From the NCBI RefSeq assembly GCF_038446525.1, contig NZ_CP151792.1, positions 620,001 through 684,000 of the forward strand: a stretch of DNA of 64,000 nucleotides. Reading direction: 5' to 3'. The notes beneath the pieces were generated by a model, which was not told the DNA's origin, did not search any database, and saw only the letters and a list, made by a program, of their open reading frames with translations. The DNA comes from Methanolobus sp. ZRKC5 (GTDB lineage Archaea; Halobacteriota; Methanosarcinia; Methanosarcinales; Methanosarcinaceae). Position numbers and translations under genes: made by a program. This document shows, piece after piece, positions 28,440 to 37,425 of this stretch; position 1 is the stretch's first letter, and each line of letters begins with the position of its first letter.

Positions 28440-30116
28440 ATGAAAGCAATAATAATAGACGGATATGTGGATGAACCGGCATGTTTTGGAGTTCCACCTT
28501 ACATATCCCCATACATAAGATATATTGCAGGAGCACTGCGGGAAAGAGGATTGCAGGAAACAGACATATCTTTATTCACCATCGACGAGCTACGCAAAAG
28601 CCCGAACGGTGCGTCCGAGCCCATAAAGAAAGCCGACATCATAATAGTTGTTTCTGGCATGACAGTACCTGGAAAATACCTGCGTTCAACACCAATAAAT
28701 CAGGGAGAGATAGAGAGCATCTTCAGTGCATCCAATGGATTGAAGATATTAGGAGGACCCATAAGACTCGGATATTCCCTGGAAGGTGGAAAAAAGGCAG
28801 AAAGTAAACTGATTAATGCCACAGACGTAATAATATGCCGCAAAGACATCGAAGCATTTGTTTATGACGTTCTCGAAAGAAAGACAACAAATCCGGAGGA
28901 ATGTCAGCATCGTTTCAGATCAGTTGAGGAAATTGGCAGATGGGCTTCAAAAGGAACGTTCATAATTAAACAGCATCCTGATTATCCCAATGTTATGTGT
29001 GAGCTTGAAACCTACCGAGGATGCGGGCGCAACCAACACTGCTCATTTTGTACAGAACCCTCCTATGGAAGCTCCGACTATCGTCCCATTATTGATGTTA
29101 TTTCTGAAGTAGAAGGATTATACGAGAAAGGAGCCAGATATTTCAGAATCGGAAGACAACCTGACATCCTGAGTTACCATGCTAAAGACAAAGGTGGACA
29201 AATACCCGAGCCAGACCCTGAAGCCATCCTTTCCCTCTATAAAGGCATCAGGAATGTGGCGCCGCAACTAAAAGTATTGCATATGGATAATGCCAATCCT
29301 GGAACCATAGCAACATATCCGGAATTGTGCAAGGAAATATTCAAAACCATTGTAAAATACCATACTGCAGGAGACGTAGCAGCCCTTGGAATGGAAAGTG
29401 CTGACCCTATCGTTGTAAAGGCCAATAAACTCAAAGCAATGCCCGATGAAATATTTGAAGCGATCAAACTCATAAATGAAGTAGGGAGAATGCGAGGAAA
29501 CAATGGGATGCCAGAGATACTCCCCGGAATAAATCTCGTACATGGCCTCATAGGAGAGTCAAAAAAGACATTTGACCTTAACTACGAATTCCTGAAACAT
29601 GTTATTGACTCTGACCTACTGCTTCGCAGGATAAACATAAGACAGGTCATGGCCTTCCCCAACACTCTGATGTATGGTAATGATGAACTTGTAAGAAAGC
29701 ATAAACAGATATTTCTTAAATATAAAGAGAAGATCAGAAAAAATATTGATCTGCCAATGCTCCAGAAAGTTGTCCCCACCGGAACAATACTCAGAGATAT
29801 CATGTGCGAGATCAATGATGGAAAAATGTGTTTTGGAAGACAAATGGGTTCTTACCCATTATTAGTAGGAATACCAACAAATATGCCACTTGGCAGGTTT
29901 ATAGATGCTACCGTGACTCGCCACGGACACAGATCGATTACAGGCGTGCCATATCCCCTTGATATAAATACGGCCACCATACCGCTCATACAGGAAGTTC
30001 CAGGTATTGGAAAGAAACAGGCCACCGATATAAAAAGGAAAGCCCCATTCACAAGTAAAGATGATTTTATAAAAAGAATAGGCAGTGAAGAAATACTACC
30101 TTACATTAACATTTAA
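28440..30116 (+). CDS. Radical SAM protein with C-terminal helix-hairpin-helix (COG1031-type)
   Basis: A 558-residue enzyme. The iron-sulfur cysteines are C195, C201 and C204 in RGCGRNQHCSFC, a CX5CX2C spacing instead of the canonical CX3CX2C. Residues 1-140 form a Rossmann-like N-terminal domain resembling a B12-binding fold. Residues near 505-545 hold helix-hairpin-helix motifs (LIQEVPGIGKKQATDI), suggesting nucleic-acid binding. The order matches the archaeal COG1031 group, whose reaction is unknown; RNA modification is a reasonable inference. Confidence 0.82.
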   Translation: MKAIIIDGYVDEPACFGVPPYISPYIRYIAGALRERGLQETDISLFTIDELRKSPNGASEPIKKADIIIVVSGMTVPGKYLRSTPINQGEIESIFSASNGLKILGGPIRLGYSLEGGKKAESKLINATDVIICRKDIEAFVYDVLERKTTNPEECQHRFRSVEEIGRWASKGTFIIKQHPDYPNVMCELETYRGCGRNQHCSFCTEPSYGSSDYRPIIDVISEVEGLYEKGARYFRIGRQPDILSYHAKDKGGQIPEPDPEAILSLYKGIRNVAPQLKVLHMDNANPGTIATYPELCKEIFKTIVKYHTAGDVAALGMESADPIVVKANKLKAMPDEIFEAIKLINEVGRMRGNNGMPEILPGINLVHGLIGESKKTFDLNYEFLKHVIDSDLLLRRINIRQVMAFPNTLMYGNDELVRKHKQIFLKYKEKIRKNIDLPMLQKVVPTGTILRDIMCEINDGKMCFGRQMGSYPLLVGIPTNMPLGRFIDATVTRHGHRSITGVPYPLDINTATIPLIQEVPGIGKKQATDIKRKAPFTSKDDFIKRIGSEEILPYINI

Positions 30117-30125
30117 ATAACTTTT

Positions 30126-31154
30126 TTAATTCAGATACTTTTTGATGAAATCAGTGTCTTTCAATATTTTAAAGCTGACAAATCCACCTACTAAGATATT
30201 CATATAGAATGTGAATGCCCTCCACGCAATAACTGCAATCCCAAGCACAGAAGAAGACACAAATAAGGAAAATAGCGTCGTTCCAGCAAATTCCGCAATT
30301 CCGCTACCCCCAGGAGTAGCAGGTATGAGAATTATGATCATTGTGATAACTTGTGAAGCAAACACAAGAATAGGATCAGGATGCTGGTTCAAGCCTATCA
30401 ATATTACATAGAGCATTGAAAAGTCGACAAACCAGAAAGCAAGAGTGTAAAATATCCCAAAAGCAAGACCTTTCCTACCTTCATTTAGCAATACAGAAAT
30501 GCTGCCATGGAAATTATCAAGCTCCGAATCAACTCTTTTAATAAATACATCAAAAGCAGCATCTGTCTTTTTGCCTAAAATTGGTGCCAACCAATGTACA
30601 AAGAAGTATACAACTTTCTTTGTAGGCCCTGGTCTCCAGATAGCATACAATATAAGAAAAAGTATGAACATCAATCCTGCTTCTGCAAATATGAACATAA
30701 AATCAAATACAGAGTCCTTCAAAACACCACGTATGACATAGATAGAAAAAGGAGCCAGCGTAAGAATCAGAATACCATCAAGTACCCGCTCTCCAAGAAC
30801 CACTGCGGTGGCTTTTCCCAAAGGCATTTTCTGACCATGAAGCAAGTGGATCCTGAGAGGTTCACCCCCAAGAGATGAAGGCGTAATTGATGCTGCGAGA
30901 GTTGCGGAAGTTACGATCTCAAATGATTTAATATGGCTTACATTGTAACCCAAAGCCTTACAAAGAGAACGTGTCCGCATGCCCCAGATCACATAGGTCA
31001 TAGCATGAATAACTGCTGCAGCAAGTATATATTCAGGCTTTATTCCCATTAAAGCATGAATAGTCCCAGAGTCAAATGTAAAAAGTACTACAATTATGCC
31101 TGAAAAAACGCTGATAAGTAATGATACTATGATCCATTTTTTAATCTTGTTCAT
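30126..31154 (-). CDS. UPF0104/AglD-type flippase-like membrane protein
   Basis: A 342-residue membrane protein of the lysylphosphatidylglycerol synthase TM-region family. It shows around eight helices and the family segments TLAASITPSSLGGEPLRIHLL and ITMIIILIPATPGGSGIAEF. Archaeal relatives act in lipid-linked glycan assembly or transport. The ATG at 31154 is used because a longer frame would overlap the upstream nucleotidyltransferase gene, 29 bp away on the same strand, with which it is likely co-transcribed. Confidence 0.82.
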   Translation of the reverse strand: MNKIKKWIIVSLLISVFSGIIVVLFTFDSGTIHALMGIKPEYILAAAVIHAMTYVIWGMRTRSLCKALGYNVSHIKSFEIVTSATLAASITPSSLGGEPLRIHLLHGQKMPLGKATAVVLGERVLDGILILTLAPFSIYVIRGVLKDSVFDFMFIFAEAGLMFILFLILYAIWRPGPTKKVVYFFVHWLAPILGKKTDAAFDVFIKRVDSELDNFHGSISVLLNEGRKGLAFGIFYTLAFWFVDFSMLYVILIGLNQHPDPILVFASQVITMIIILIPATPGGSGIAEFAGTTLFSLFVSSSVLGIAVIAWRAFTFYMNILVGGFVSFKILKDTDFIKKYLN

Positions 31155-31182
31155 ATCCCAATCACATAAATCAAGGAAAGCA

Positions 31183-32343
31183 TTACATATAAGACTCGTT
31201 AAGAATATCTTCTTTGACCCTGGTCTTAGCCGGAATATTAATTTCAGGCCATATTCGCACGTCCGAATGAACTGTAACATCATCCTCAATTAAAACAGCA
31301 GGACCAATAACAGTACCATTTTCAAGGCTGCAATTATTTCCTACTTTTGTACCATTATCGATTACAGAACCAGATACATTAGAGTTTTCACCGATAAGCA
31401 CACCATTGAATATATAGGAAGAAAGAATTCTTGAATCGTTATTTATCACGCAATTTGACCCAATTGTCGTGTACGGACCAATAAGGACATTGTCCCCGAT
31501 TGTCGTATTCTCACCAATGACAATAGGACCCACAATAGCAGAATTAGAACCAACTGAAACATTGTGACCAAGAGAAACCGGACCTTTTATGCGAGCATCC
31601 TTTGTTTTAAAATGGCCTTCGATCGTAGTACCAGGTAAAGCTTCAAGCATCCAGCGCTGAGCCTGCCTGTAAGCCTGAGGACTTCCCACATCCGTCCACC
31701 TGCCCCTTGCAAGAATGCCATGTATCTTTCTCTTTTTAGCCAGTATAGCCGGGAAAAGGTCCTTTGCAAAATCATATTTCGTATTTGCCGGAATCCAGTC
31801 AAATATCTCAGGATCACATACATAAATACCAGTGCTTGCAAGATTACTGAAAATCTCACCCGGACCGGGCTTTTCAAGAAAACGACATATCCTGTTGTTG
31901 ACATCCATATCAGCTATACCAAATTCACGAGGGTCATCAATGGATAAGAGCCCGATTGTGACAAGTGCATCTGTCATTTCATGGAATCTGTGCATTTCTC
32001 TGAGATTCAGGTCCAATACATGATCTCCGCCAAGTACTATGAATGGTTCGTCACGCAGGTATTTCTCAGCATTTTTAACACCGCCTGCAGTACCCAGCTT
32101 ATCCTTTTCATAAACATAATCAATGTGAACTCCGAATATGCGCCCATCCCCAAGTTCCTCCTCGATCTTTTCAGCCATATACCCCAGAGTGATAACGATA
32201 TCATTGAAACCTTCTTTTGACAGGTGTTCGATCAAATGAACAACTGAAGGTTTATTCAAGATAGGAATGCTCGGTTTTGGCCGAGCAAATGTCAACGGAC
32301 GTAATCTGGTACCTTCCCCACCGCACATTATACAGGCTTTCAT
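31183..32343 (-). CDS. Sugar nucleotidyltransferase with left-handed beta-helix
   Basis: A 386-residue NDP-sugar pyrophosphorylase. The N-terminal Rossmann domain starts MKACIMCGGEGTRLRPLTFARPKPSIPI, the signature of glucose-1-P or mannose-1-P nucleotidyltransferases, with GGDHVLDLNL as the metal-binding strand. From about residue 245 hexapeptide repeats (VGSNSAIVGPIVIGENTTIG) form a beta-helix, possibly with acyl- or acetyltransferase activity. Surface-glycan synthesis with the following membrane protein is the likely context; the exact sugar is not determinable. Confidence 0.88.
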   Translation of the reverse strand: MKACIMCGGEGTRLRPLTFARPKPSIPILNKPSVVHLIEHLSKEGFNDIVITLGYMAEKIEEELGDGRIFGVHIDYVYEKDKLGTAGGVKNAEKYLRDEPFIVLGGDHVLDLNLREMHRFHEMTDALVTIGLLSIDDPREFGIADMDVNNRICRFLEKPGPGEIFSNLASTGIYVCDPEIFDWIPANTKYDFAKDLFPAILAKKRKIHGILARGRWTDVGSPQAYRQAQRWMLEALPGTTIEGHFKTKDARIKGPVSLGHNVSVGSNSAIVGPIVIGENTTIGDNVLIGPYTTIGSNCVINNDSRILSSYIFNGVLIGENSNVSGSVIDNGTKVGNNCSLENGTVIGPAVLIEDDVTVHSDVRIWPEINIPAKTRVKEDILNESYM

Positions 32344-32408
32344 GTTCTAGTATGAGGTGATTTTTTGCATATATCATTAGCGACTAATTAACGTATAGCC
32401 CAAACAAT

Positions 32409-32792
32409 TTACTTTAAAAGAATAATATCCTCACTATTTTGAACCACTACTTCCAATTCACCTTCATACTCCCCCACAATACCAACTATCACCACATATT
32501 CGTTTTCACCTATTTGTGAGTCCACATCATTTGCACCATTAGCTGAAGGTACAAAAACTTTGACTACTCCTGACCCATAATCAACATCCATTAAAAGATG
32601 ACCACCTGAATAAGTAAAACGTTTTGAAAGCACATCTCCCTCAAATCGAACATCTTCACCGGGCAGTGAAGAAGAACTGAAGCTTCCCACACTACCGTCA
32701 CCATCACCTGAAAAAAAGGTGGCGTAAGCTATTGTCAGAGACAGGACAGCCATGCATAGAAGGACCACAACGATCCTTTCTTCTTTTTCCAT
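32409..32792 (-). CDS. Membrane-anchored OB-fold-like protein
   Basis: A 127-residue protein with an N-terminal membrane helix (VVVLLCMAVLSLTIAYATFF), a Ser/Gly linker and a beta-rich domain with alternating Val/Phe residues (VRFEGDVLSKRFTYSGGHLLMDVDY, EYVVIVGIVGEYEGELEVVV), typical of an OB fold. The ATG at 32792 follows GGT by seven bases. It lies 16 bp downstream of the FKBP gene and is probably exported with it. Confidence 0.65.
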   Translation of the reverse strand: MEKEERIVVVLLCMAVLSLTIAYATFFSGDGDGSVGSFSSSSLPGEDVRFEGDVLSKRFTYSGGHLLMDVDYGSGVVKVFVPSANGANDVDSQIGENEYVVIVGIVGEYEGELEVVVQNSEDIILLK

Positions 32793-32808
32793 GAGCAAAC
32801 CACTTGAA

Positions 32809-33345
32809 TCAGGCTTTTTCTATTGAGACCAGCTCAATATCGAATATCAGGGTTTTACCTGCAAGGTTATGATTACAATCAAGAGTGACGTTTTCCTCTG
32901 ATATGTTGACAATTGTTACAGGCTGACTCTGATAAGTTACTTTCTGACCTATGACAGGCGTTATGTTCGCAGATTGGAATTCACCCACAGGCACGGGTAT
33001 CAGAAGCTCAGGGCAATACGCACCATAACCATCTTCCGGAAGTATTGTAACAGTTTTCTTTTCACCAACTGCCATCCCCATTACAGCATCGTCAAATCCT
33101 TTGATCATCTGGCCTGCACCGGCTATAAAGGGCAATGGTTCATAACTCCTATAAGGATTGTAGAGATTTTCTGCCATAGCAACGTCTGCTCTGGAAGTAT
33201 CGAACACTGTTCCATCTTCAAGACTACCAGTATAATTTACAGAAACATAATCCCCAGTCTTAACCGTTTGAGAATTATCGGATTCTGCACAACCACAAGC
33301 AAAGAGAACACATATCACCAGAACAAATAATAGTATTTTTTTCAA
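32809..33345 (-). CDS. FKBP-type peptidyl-prolyl isomerase, lipoprotein
   Basis: A 178-residue protein with a lipobox (ACGC, Cys near residue 19). The FKBP domain reads VSVNYTGSLEDGTVFDTS, then PLPFIAGAGQMIKGFDDAVMGMAVGEKKTVTILPEDGYG, with an SlyD-like inserted flap (residues ~105-155). It should catalyse proline isomerisation and chaperone exported proteins at the cell surface. The gene is divergent from the archaellin. Confidence 0.92.
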   Translation of the reverse strand: MKKILLFVLVICVLFACGCAESDNSQTVKTGDYVSVNYTGSLEDGTVFDTSRADVAMAENLYNPYRSYEPLPFIAGAGQMIKGFDDAVMGMAVGEKKTVTILPEDGYGAYCPELLIPVPVGEFQSANITPVIGQKVTYQSQPVTIVNISEENVTLDCNHNLAGKTLIFDIELVSIEKA

Positions 33346-33604
33346 ATGACCACCACCTATATTTCATTTACATATTCATAATTGGAAAATTAATATTCAT
33401 ATATAACTAATAATTTTTATGAGTATACGGATGTGATTCTTTAAGGTATATAAGATTACTGAAAACACCCCCATAGATATTTGTCGGCACTATTGACGCA
33501 TATTCTGTTTTAGGCTTAAGTAAAATATAAATATATAAAAAACAATATACATGTATATGTGCAACTAATGCACTGTTAGCCACTAACATTCCCGGTGAAA
33601 ATCG

Positions 33605-34432
33605 ATGAATTCTATAAATTCTAACAAAAAATGGGAGTCTTCTACAAAAGGACAAATCGGAATCGGCACCCTGATAATCTTTATTGCGATGGTTCTTGTC
33701 GCAGCAGTTGCAGCATCTGTATTAATTCAGACATCAGGAGTATTGCAACAGGATGCACTATCTACAGGAAAAGAAGCAACAAAAGAAGTTTCTTCAAACC
33801 TAATGATACATAATATAGAAGGATTCAGATCTGAGAACAGTGATACTGATATGTCTTCAACGATTGATGTTTTCAAACTAACAATGGGGCTTAATGCAGC
33901 CAGTGAACCTGTAGACCTAAACCAGGTTATCATCTCCATTACAGATGGATTCAGGTCCAATAATCTTGTACATGCTGGCAACAGGAACAGCTTATCACCT
34001 CGTTCCGATTTTCAGGGAAACATGTCTGGTTTTAGCGCAGATGCTGCTGCAAACTTACAGAAGCTGTTCACAGAAAATACAACAATTGGCAATGCAGAAT
34101 TAAATGTTACATACGTAAATGCACAAAACTATTTTTCAGTTGACGATATAAGAGATGAAGATGACTCTTTTTCCCAATCAATTCCTGTGATGACTACAGG
34201 CGATATTGTTGTAATCTATATACCGACTGCATCCCAGACTTCCGCAGATACGGGATATGCAACCCTCAGTTCAATCAATATTTCATCCTCACTGCAAGAT
34301 TCAGGGCTCAACCTTGTACCACGTACGTCCGTAAATATGGTACTTACACCAGAAGCAGGGGCATCAGCAAATGCAGACTTTATTCTTCCAACTACCTATG
34401 GAAGCAATGCAATGGTACAATTATATCCATAA
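33605..34432 (+). CDS. flaB: Archaellin (flagellin)
   Basis: A 275-residue archaellin. The short charged leader is followed by KGQIGIGTLIIFIAMVLVAA, with processing expected after the Gly preceding QIGIG by the prepilin peptidase FlaK. The rest is Ser/Thr/Asn-rich, as for filament subunits. No other archaellum genes (flaC-flaJ) lie nearby, so the motor genes must be elsewhere. The promoter region has an AT-rich TATA element at about 33520-33540. Confidence 0.9.
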   Translation: MNSINSNKKWESSTKGQIGIGTLIIFIAMVLVAAVAASVLIQTSGVLQQDALSTGKEATKEVSSNLMIHNIEGFRSENSDTDMSSTIDVFKLTMGLNAASEPVDLNQVIISITDGFRSNNLVHAGNRNSLSPRSDFQGNMSGFSADAAANLQKLFTENTTIGNAELNVTYVNAQNYFSVDDIRDEDDSFSQSIPVMTTGDIVVIYIPTASQTSADTGYATLSSINISSSLQDSGLNLVPRTSVNMVLTPEAGASANADFILPTTYGSNAMVQLYP

Positions 34433-34447
34433 TAAAATCGAAATGAA

Positions 34448-34481
34448 AATAACCACCTTCTGACAGGTTATTCACTTTTTT
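34448..34481 (+). terminator. Hairpin plus T-tract after the archaellin gene
   Basis: AATAACC (34448-34454) and GGTTATT (34466-34472) can pair across an 11-base loop, followed by a run of six T at 34476-34481. This is placed 16 bases after the archaellin stop codon and is consistent with transcription termination of an abundant message. Confidence 0.55.
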
Positions 34482-34816
34482 AAAAATTATATTTTTTATT
34501 GATCGTTGTTTTCTTAGACAAAATAAAGCCATTATAGACAAGACTCACGAAAAGTGTACCTATGCTATAGAGGCACAATAAAATATAAAGAGCATACCCA
34601 TGTCCAGTGATGATACTGGAAAGGGTTTTTGTTTCTCGTTCACATTGAAATTTTTAATTTACCCTTTGGAAGAGAACAAGATTTCTTAAAGGTCCACACC
34701 GTGTCACAGTTCATAAAAGTATATATTATTTAATGATTGTTCTCTTATGTACACACTACTGTATAATGTAAAAGGTTGTTTAAAAATAAAATAAATTAAA
34801 ATAAGGTACAGCCTGT
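34482..34816. other. Intergenic stretch between archaellin and DUF1638 genes
   Basis: Convergent spacer of 335 bases, AT-rich, without an open frame that has a ribosome site. I see no repeat or tRNA-like structure. Confidence 0.45.
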
Positions 34817-35635
34817 TTAGTCCTTGTTAGCTACCCTTTCTATAGAATATCCGTTAGTAATCTCTTTTTTGATAGAATAATAACATTCATCTGCTACTTT
34901 CGTGGAACCTGTAAATAGCTTTTTTTCAAAATCAAAGAGACAGGCAAATTCATCAACAGCCTCATCGAACTTTTTTTCGTAACATAACCCCGTATCCACC
35001 TTTCCAACATGCTTGTAGCCAGAGTAATCAAAGACCATTTTCGTCATTTTGATGTTATCGGGATCAGGAGTTAATTTTGCAAGGACAAGCATTTCTTTCC
35101 AGTTGGCTGCTTGCATTGGAGTAAGGAAGTATATCCCCTCCCCTCTTTCTCCACCCTTCATAGCTGCCACATAGGCATTCCTGTCTCCAAATGCAGCACA
35201 GATACAATCATCCACAATATTACCCTGAGCATCTTTAAGAATCCTCACCGGCACCCCAAGATAAGCAAAGTCTGATTCAAGTGACCCAAGAACGTTGCCG
35301 CAAAGACCATAAAAAACGAGGAAACCATTAAATATATCTCCCATTTCTTCAATGGACATGTAGACCTTTTCTTTGAGAAGAGATGGATCAGCATCCAGTG
35401 CAAACTCCAGGATATTCAGGACAACTACAAAATCATCAGTCTGGCCGAGCTTTGAAGGCACGTCATTGAGTGATATTACCTCATACTCTATGGAAACATC
35501 ATTTAGTTTCTCTTTAATTACTTCGATGTTTTCGTTCTCAATCATTATCAGGCGAGAATTCTCATCTTCCTCTTCAAATATATGAACGAGTTCATCTTCA
35601 AACATACGGCAGGATAACAGGTATAATGATGGCAC
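34817..35635 (-). CDS. DUF1638-family protein
   Basis: A 272-residue cytosolic protein with the DUF1638 arrangement: LYLLSCRMFEDEL at the start, FYGLCGNVLGSLESDF in the middle, and TPMQAANWKEM and VFDYSGYKHVGKVDTGLCY near the end, including several conserved Cys. In methanogens such proteins are encoded beside corrinoid methyltransferase genes, and a role in methyl-group metabolism or cofactor handling is suspected. Here no methyltransferase gene is adjacent. The gene has its own promoter. Confidence 0.8.
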   Translation of the reverse strand: MPSLYLLSCRMFEDELVHIFEEEDENSRLIMIENENIEVIKEKLNDVSIEYEVISLNDVPSKLGQTDDFVVVLNILEFALDADPSLLKEKVYMSIEEMGDIFNGFLVFYGLCGNVLGSLESDFAYLGVPVRILKDAQGNIVDDCICAAFGDRNAYVAAMKGGERGEGIYFLTPMQAANWKEMLVLAKLTPDPDNIKMTKMVFDYSGYKHVGKVDTGLCYEKKFDEAVDEFACLFDFEKKLFTGSTKVADECYYSIKKEITNGYSIERVANKD

Positions 35636-36057
35636 GCTACAACTCTCCTTTTAACTTTCAATATGTGGTATTCCCACCACACCCTTAAACGTAATTTTTG
35701 TTTCCATAAACAGAACATTGCCCAAATGAAGCATTATATAATTACTCATTGCTTCAAATTTAACATCACCCTCATCAAATACAGTATTTTCCACACATTC
35801 CATAACAAAGATACCTTAATGCCCCTGCGTTACATTTCATTTATTGATTTTTAATGAAATAATTGGTAGTTGGCATTAAATGAGCATTTAGATAAGCTGT
35901 TATACCACATAGAAAAGCACCAAAGTCCTGTAAAAGTTCATGAACACATACCACAGCACGCACCAAGAGATATGCATATATTCGGACACATTGCTAACGC
36001 ACTGAGAAATAACAACAAAAACGCAATAAAAACAAAAAGACTGCAAAAATAATTTAA
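35636..36057. other. Intergenic region upstream of DUF1638 and downstream of tRNA-Ala
   Basis: About 420 bases with AT-rich promoter-like sequence near 35640-35700. A 60-codon frame at 35870-36052 starting at TTG, His-rich, is open but has no convincing ribosome site, so I do not annotate it as a gene. Nothing else is evident. Confidence 0.4.
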
Positions 36058-36129
36058 TGGACTGGTCGGGAATTGAACCCGAGGCCTCTACCATGCCAAG
36101 GTAGCGATCTTCCCCTGATCTACCAGCCC
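36058..36129 (-). tRNA. tRNA-Ala (anticodon GGC)
   Basis: On the minus strand 72 bases fold into a full cloverleaf. The acceptor stem GGGCTGG/CCAGTCC contains the G3-U70 wobble pair that marks alanine tRNAs. The anticodon stem CTACC/GGTAG closes a TTGGCAT loop with GGC. The T arm is TCGGG-TTCAATT-CCCGA. The CCA end is not encoded. Confidence 0.95.
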
Positions 36130-36309
36130 GAAATATCAAGTCTTAAATCACATTATCTGACATAAACCTATCGCTGCAAACTTGTATGTACTTTCATCAT
36201 TCTAAACAAATTAAGGGCAGATTTCTGTTTTCAAGCGAAATATTAAAGTACCTGTATGCGTATTTGGAGTGTCGCGTGATGAAGGCGTTGCGTGAAACAT
36301 AAGCATTGT

Positions 36310-36386
36310 GGGCCCGTAGCTTAGCTAGGTAGAGCGCACGGCTGATAACCGTGAGGCCATGAGTTCGAATCTCATCGGGCCCACCA
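36310..36386 (+). tRNA. tRNA-Ile (anticodon GAT)
   Basis: Cloverleaf with acceptor GGGCCCG/CGGGCCC, anticodon stem CACGG/CCGTG around CTGATAA (anticodon GAT), and T arm with GTTCGAATC. The discriminator A and CCA are encoded, ending at 36386. It is divergent from tRNA-Ala, 180 bp away. Confidence 0.96.
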
Positions 36387-36892
36387 TTAATAATTATCTT
36401 TCTGATGCTGGTTTTGATTGATTAATTATGTTTTTTTACTATTATTGTGGTGCTGAGCGTAGTGATGCACTTCGATTCGCGCTTCAGAAGCGTCATCTGG
36501 TATTGCACAGTCTATAGTTTTCCAAGATCAATAATTAATTTTTTCAGAATCATTCCTCTTACTTTAAGCACACACTTAATTAAAAATTTAAAAACATCTC
36601 ACGCTTATTTTAGCTAAGGCTCTGGTTCTCTGCCCTGTGCATAGTCAATAGTATATCATAAAAAATAGATGTTTCAGACTTAATATTCTAATATAAAAAA
36701 TATTAATATATTATAGCATGCTATAATAGTAATTGTTATCAAGTAAAAAAATTACAAAATTAACCTTTCAAAGAAAAGGGCAAGCCATTCGAAAAATATC
36801 ATTACACAAGCATTACCTAATGTTGTATTTTTAATGGCAGAAATTCAAAAAAACAAAAACTAAATTTATTACACATAATCAGGTGATTTTAC
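36387..36892. other. Intergenic region upstream of a winged-helix gene
   Basis: About 500 bases. It contains a short hairpin (CGCTTC-A-GAAGCG near 36480) and a 20-bp perfect palindrome at 36709-36728, listed separately. I looked for box C/D or H/ACA RNA motifs near 36440-36500 and found no complete set. Confidence 0.45.
36709..36728. promoter_or_regulatory. 20-bp perfect palindrome, candidate operator
   Basis: TATTATAGCATGCTATAATA reads identically on both strands. It is embedded in AT-rich sequence about 165 bp before the ATG of the winged-helix regulator at 36893, where an autoregulatory site would be plausible. Confidence 0.45.
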
Positions 36893-37267
36893 ATGAGAGA
36901 CAAAAAACCCAGTGGTATGAGTGAAAAAGAATATGAGATCGTAGAATTGCTCAGAAAATTAGACATAAATAGAACTGTAGCCTTAACCCTCGCCTGTCTT
37001 TCCTGCGGGGAAGAGATCACCTCACGCGAGATTGAGAAGAACTCCAACCTCAGGCAACCTGAAGTAAGTATTGCAATGAGATACCTCAAAGATAATAACT
37101 GGGTGAACATAAGAGAAGAAAAGAAAACTGAAGGCAAGGGTAGACCAGTTAAACTTTACAGACTTGTCACCCCACTTGAACAAATAGTTTATAATATAGA
37201 ACAAAAAATTCTTCTTGAAAGCAGATATATCCTCAATAACATTGAAAAGCTGAAAAGACTTGCATAA
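36893..37267 (+). CDS. Winged-helix transcriptional regulator
   Basis: A 124-residue protein. The helix-turn-helix is EEITSREIEKNSNLRQPEVSIAMRYLKDNNWVNIREEKKTEGKGRPVKLYRL (residues 44-95), of the methanogen TrmB/ArsR-like type, with a C-terminal helix (QIVYNIEQKILLESRYILNNI) probably for dimerisation. GGTGA six bases upstream fixes the start. A CXXC-like SCGE is present before the helix. It may control the adjacent dehydratase gene; this is inference. Confidence 0.82.
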   Translation: MRDKKPSGMSEKEYEIVELLRKLDINRTVALTLACLSCGEEITSREIEKNSNLRQPEVSIAMRYLKDNNWVNIREEKKTEGKGRPVKLYRLVTPLEQIVYNIEQKILLESRYILNNIEKLKRLA

Positions 37268-37425
37268 TATCTTTTTTGCTTTTTGCTGCCAATGACAGCA
37301 CAAACTCTTTTTTACAGGGAACATTATATCACCCTATAACAAACAATTGTTCCTATCGAAGATTTTAAGTTAATAATAGATGTTGTATACATCCTTATCG
37401 CAGTCACACGAATGGAGTTAATCTT

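Noticed and set aside
35870-36052. 60-codon His-rich frame next to tRNA-Ala
   Set aside because: TTG start with no ribosome site; it ends just before the tRNA and shows no domain.
36430-36500. Possible box C/D guide RNA downstream of tRNA-Ile
   Set aside because: CTGA and GTGATG boxes are present but a matching C box and second D box are missing.
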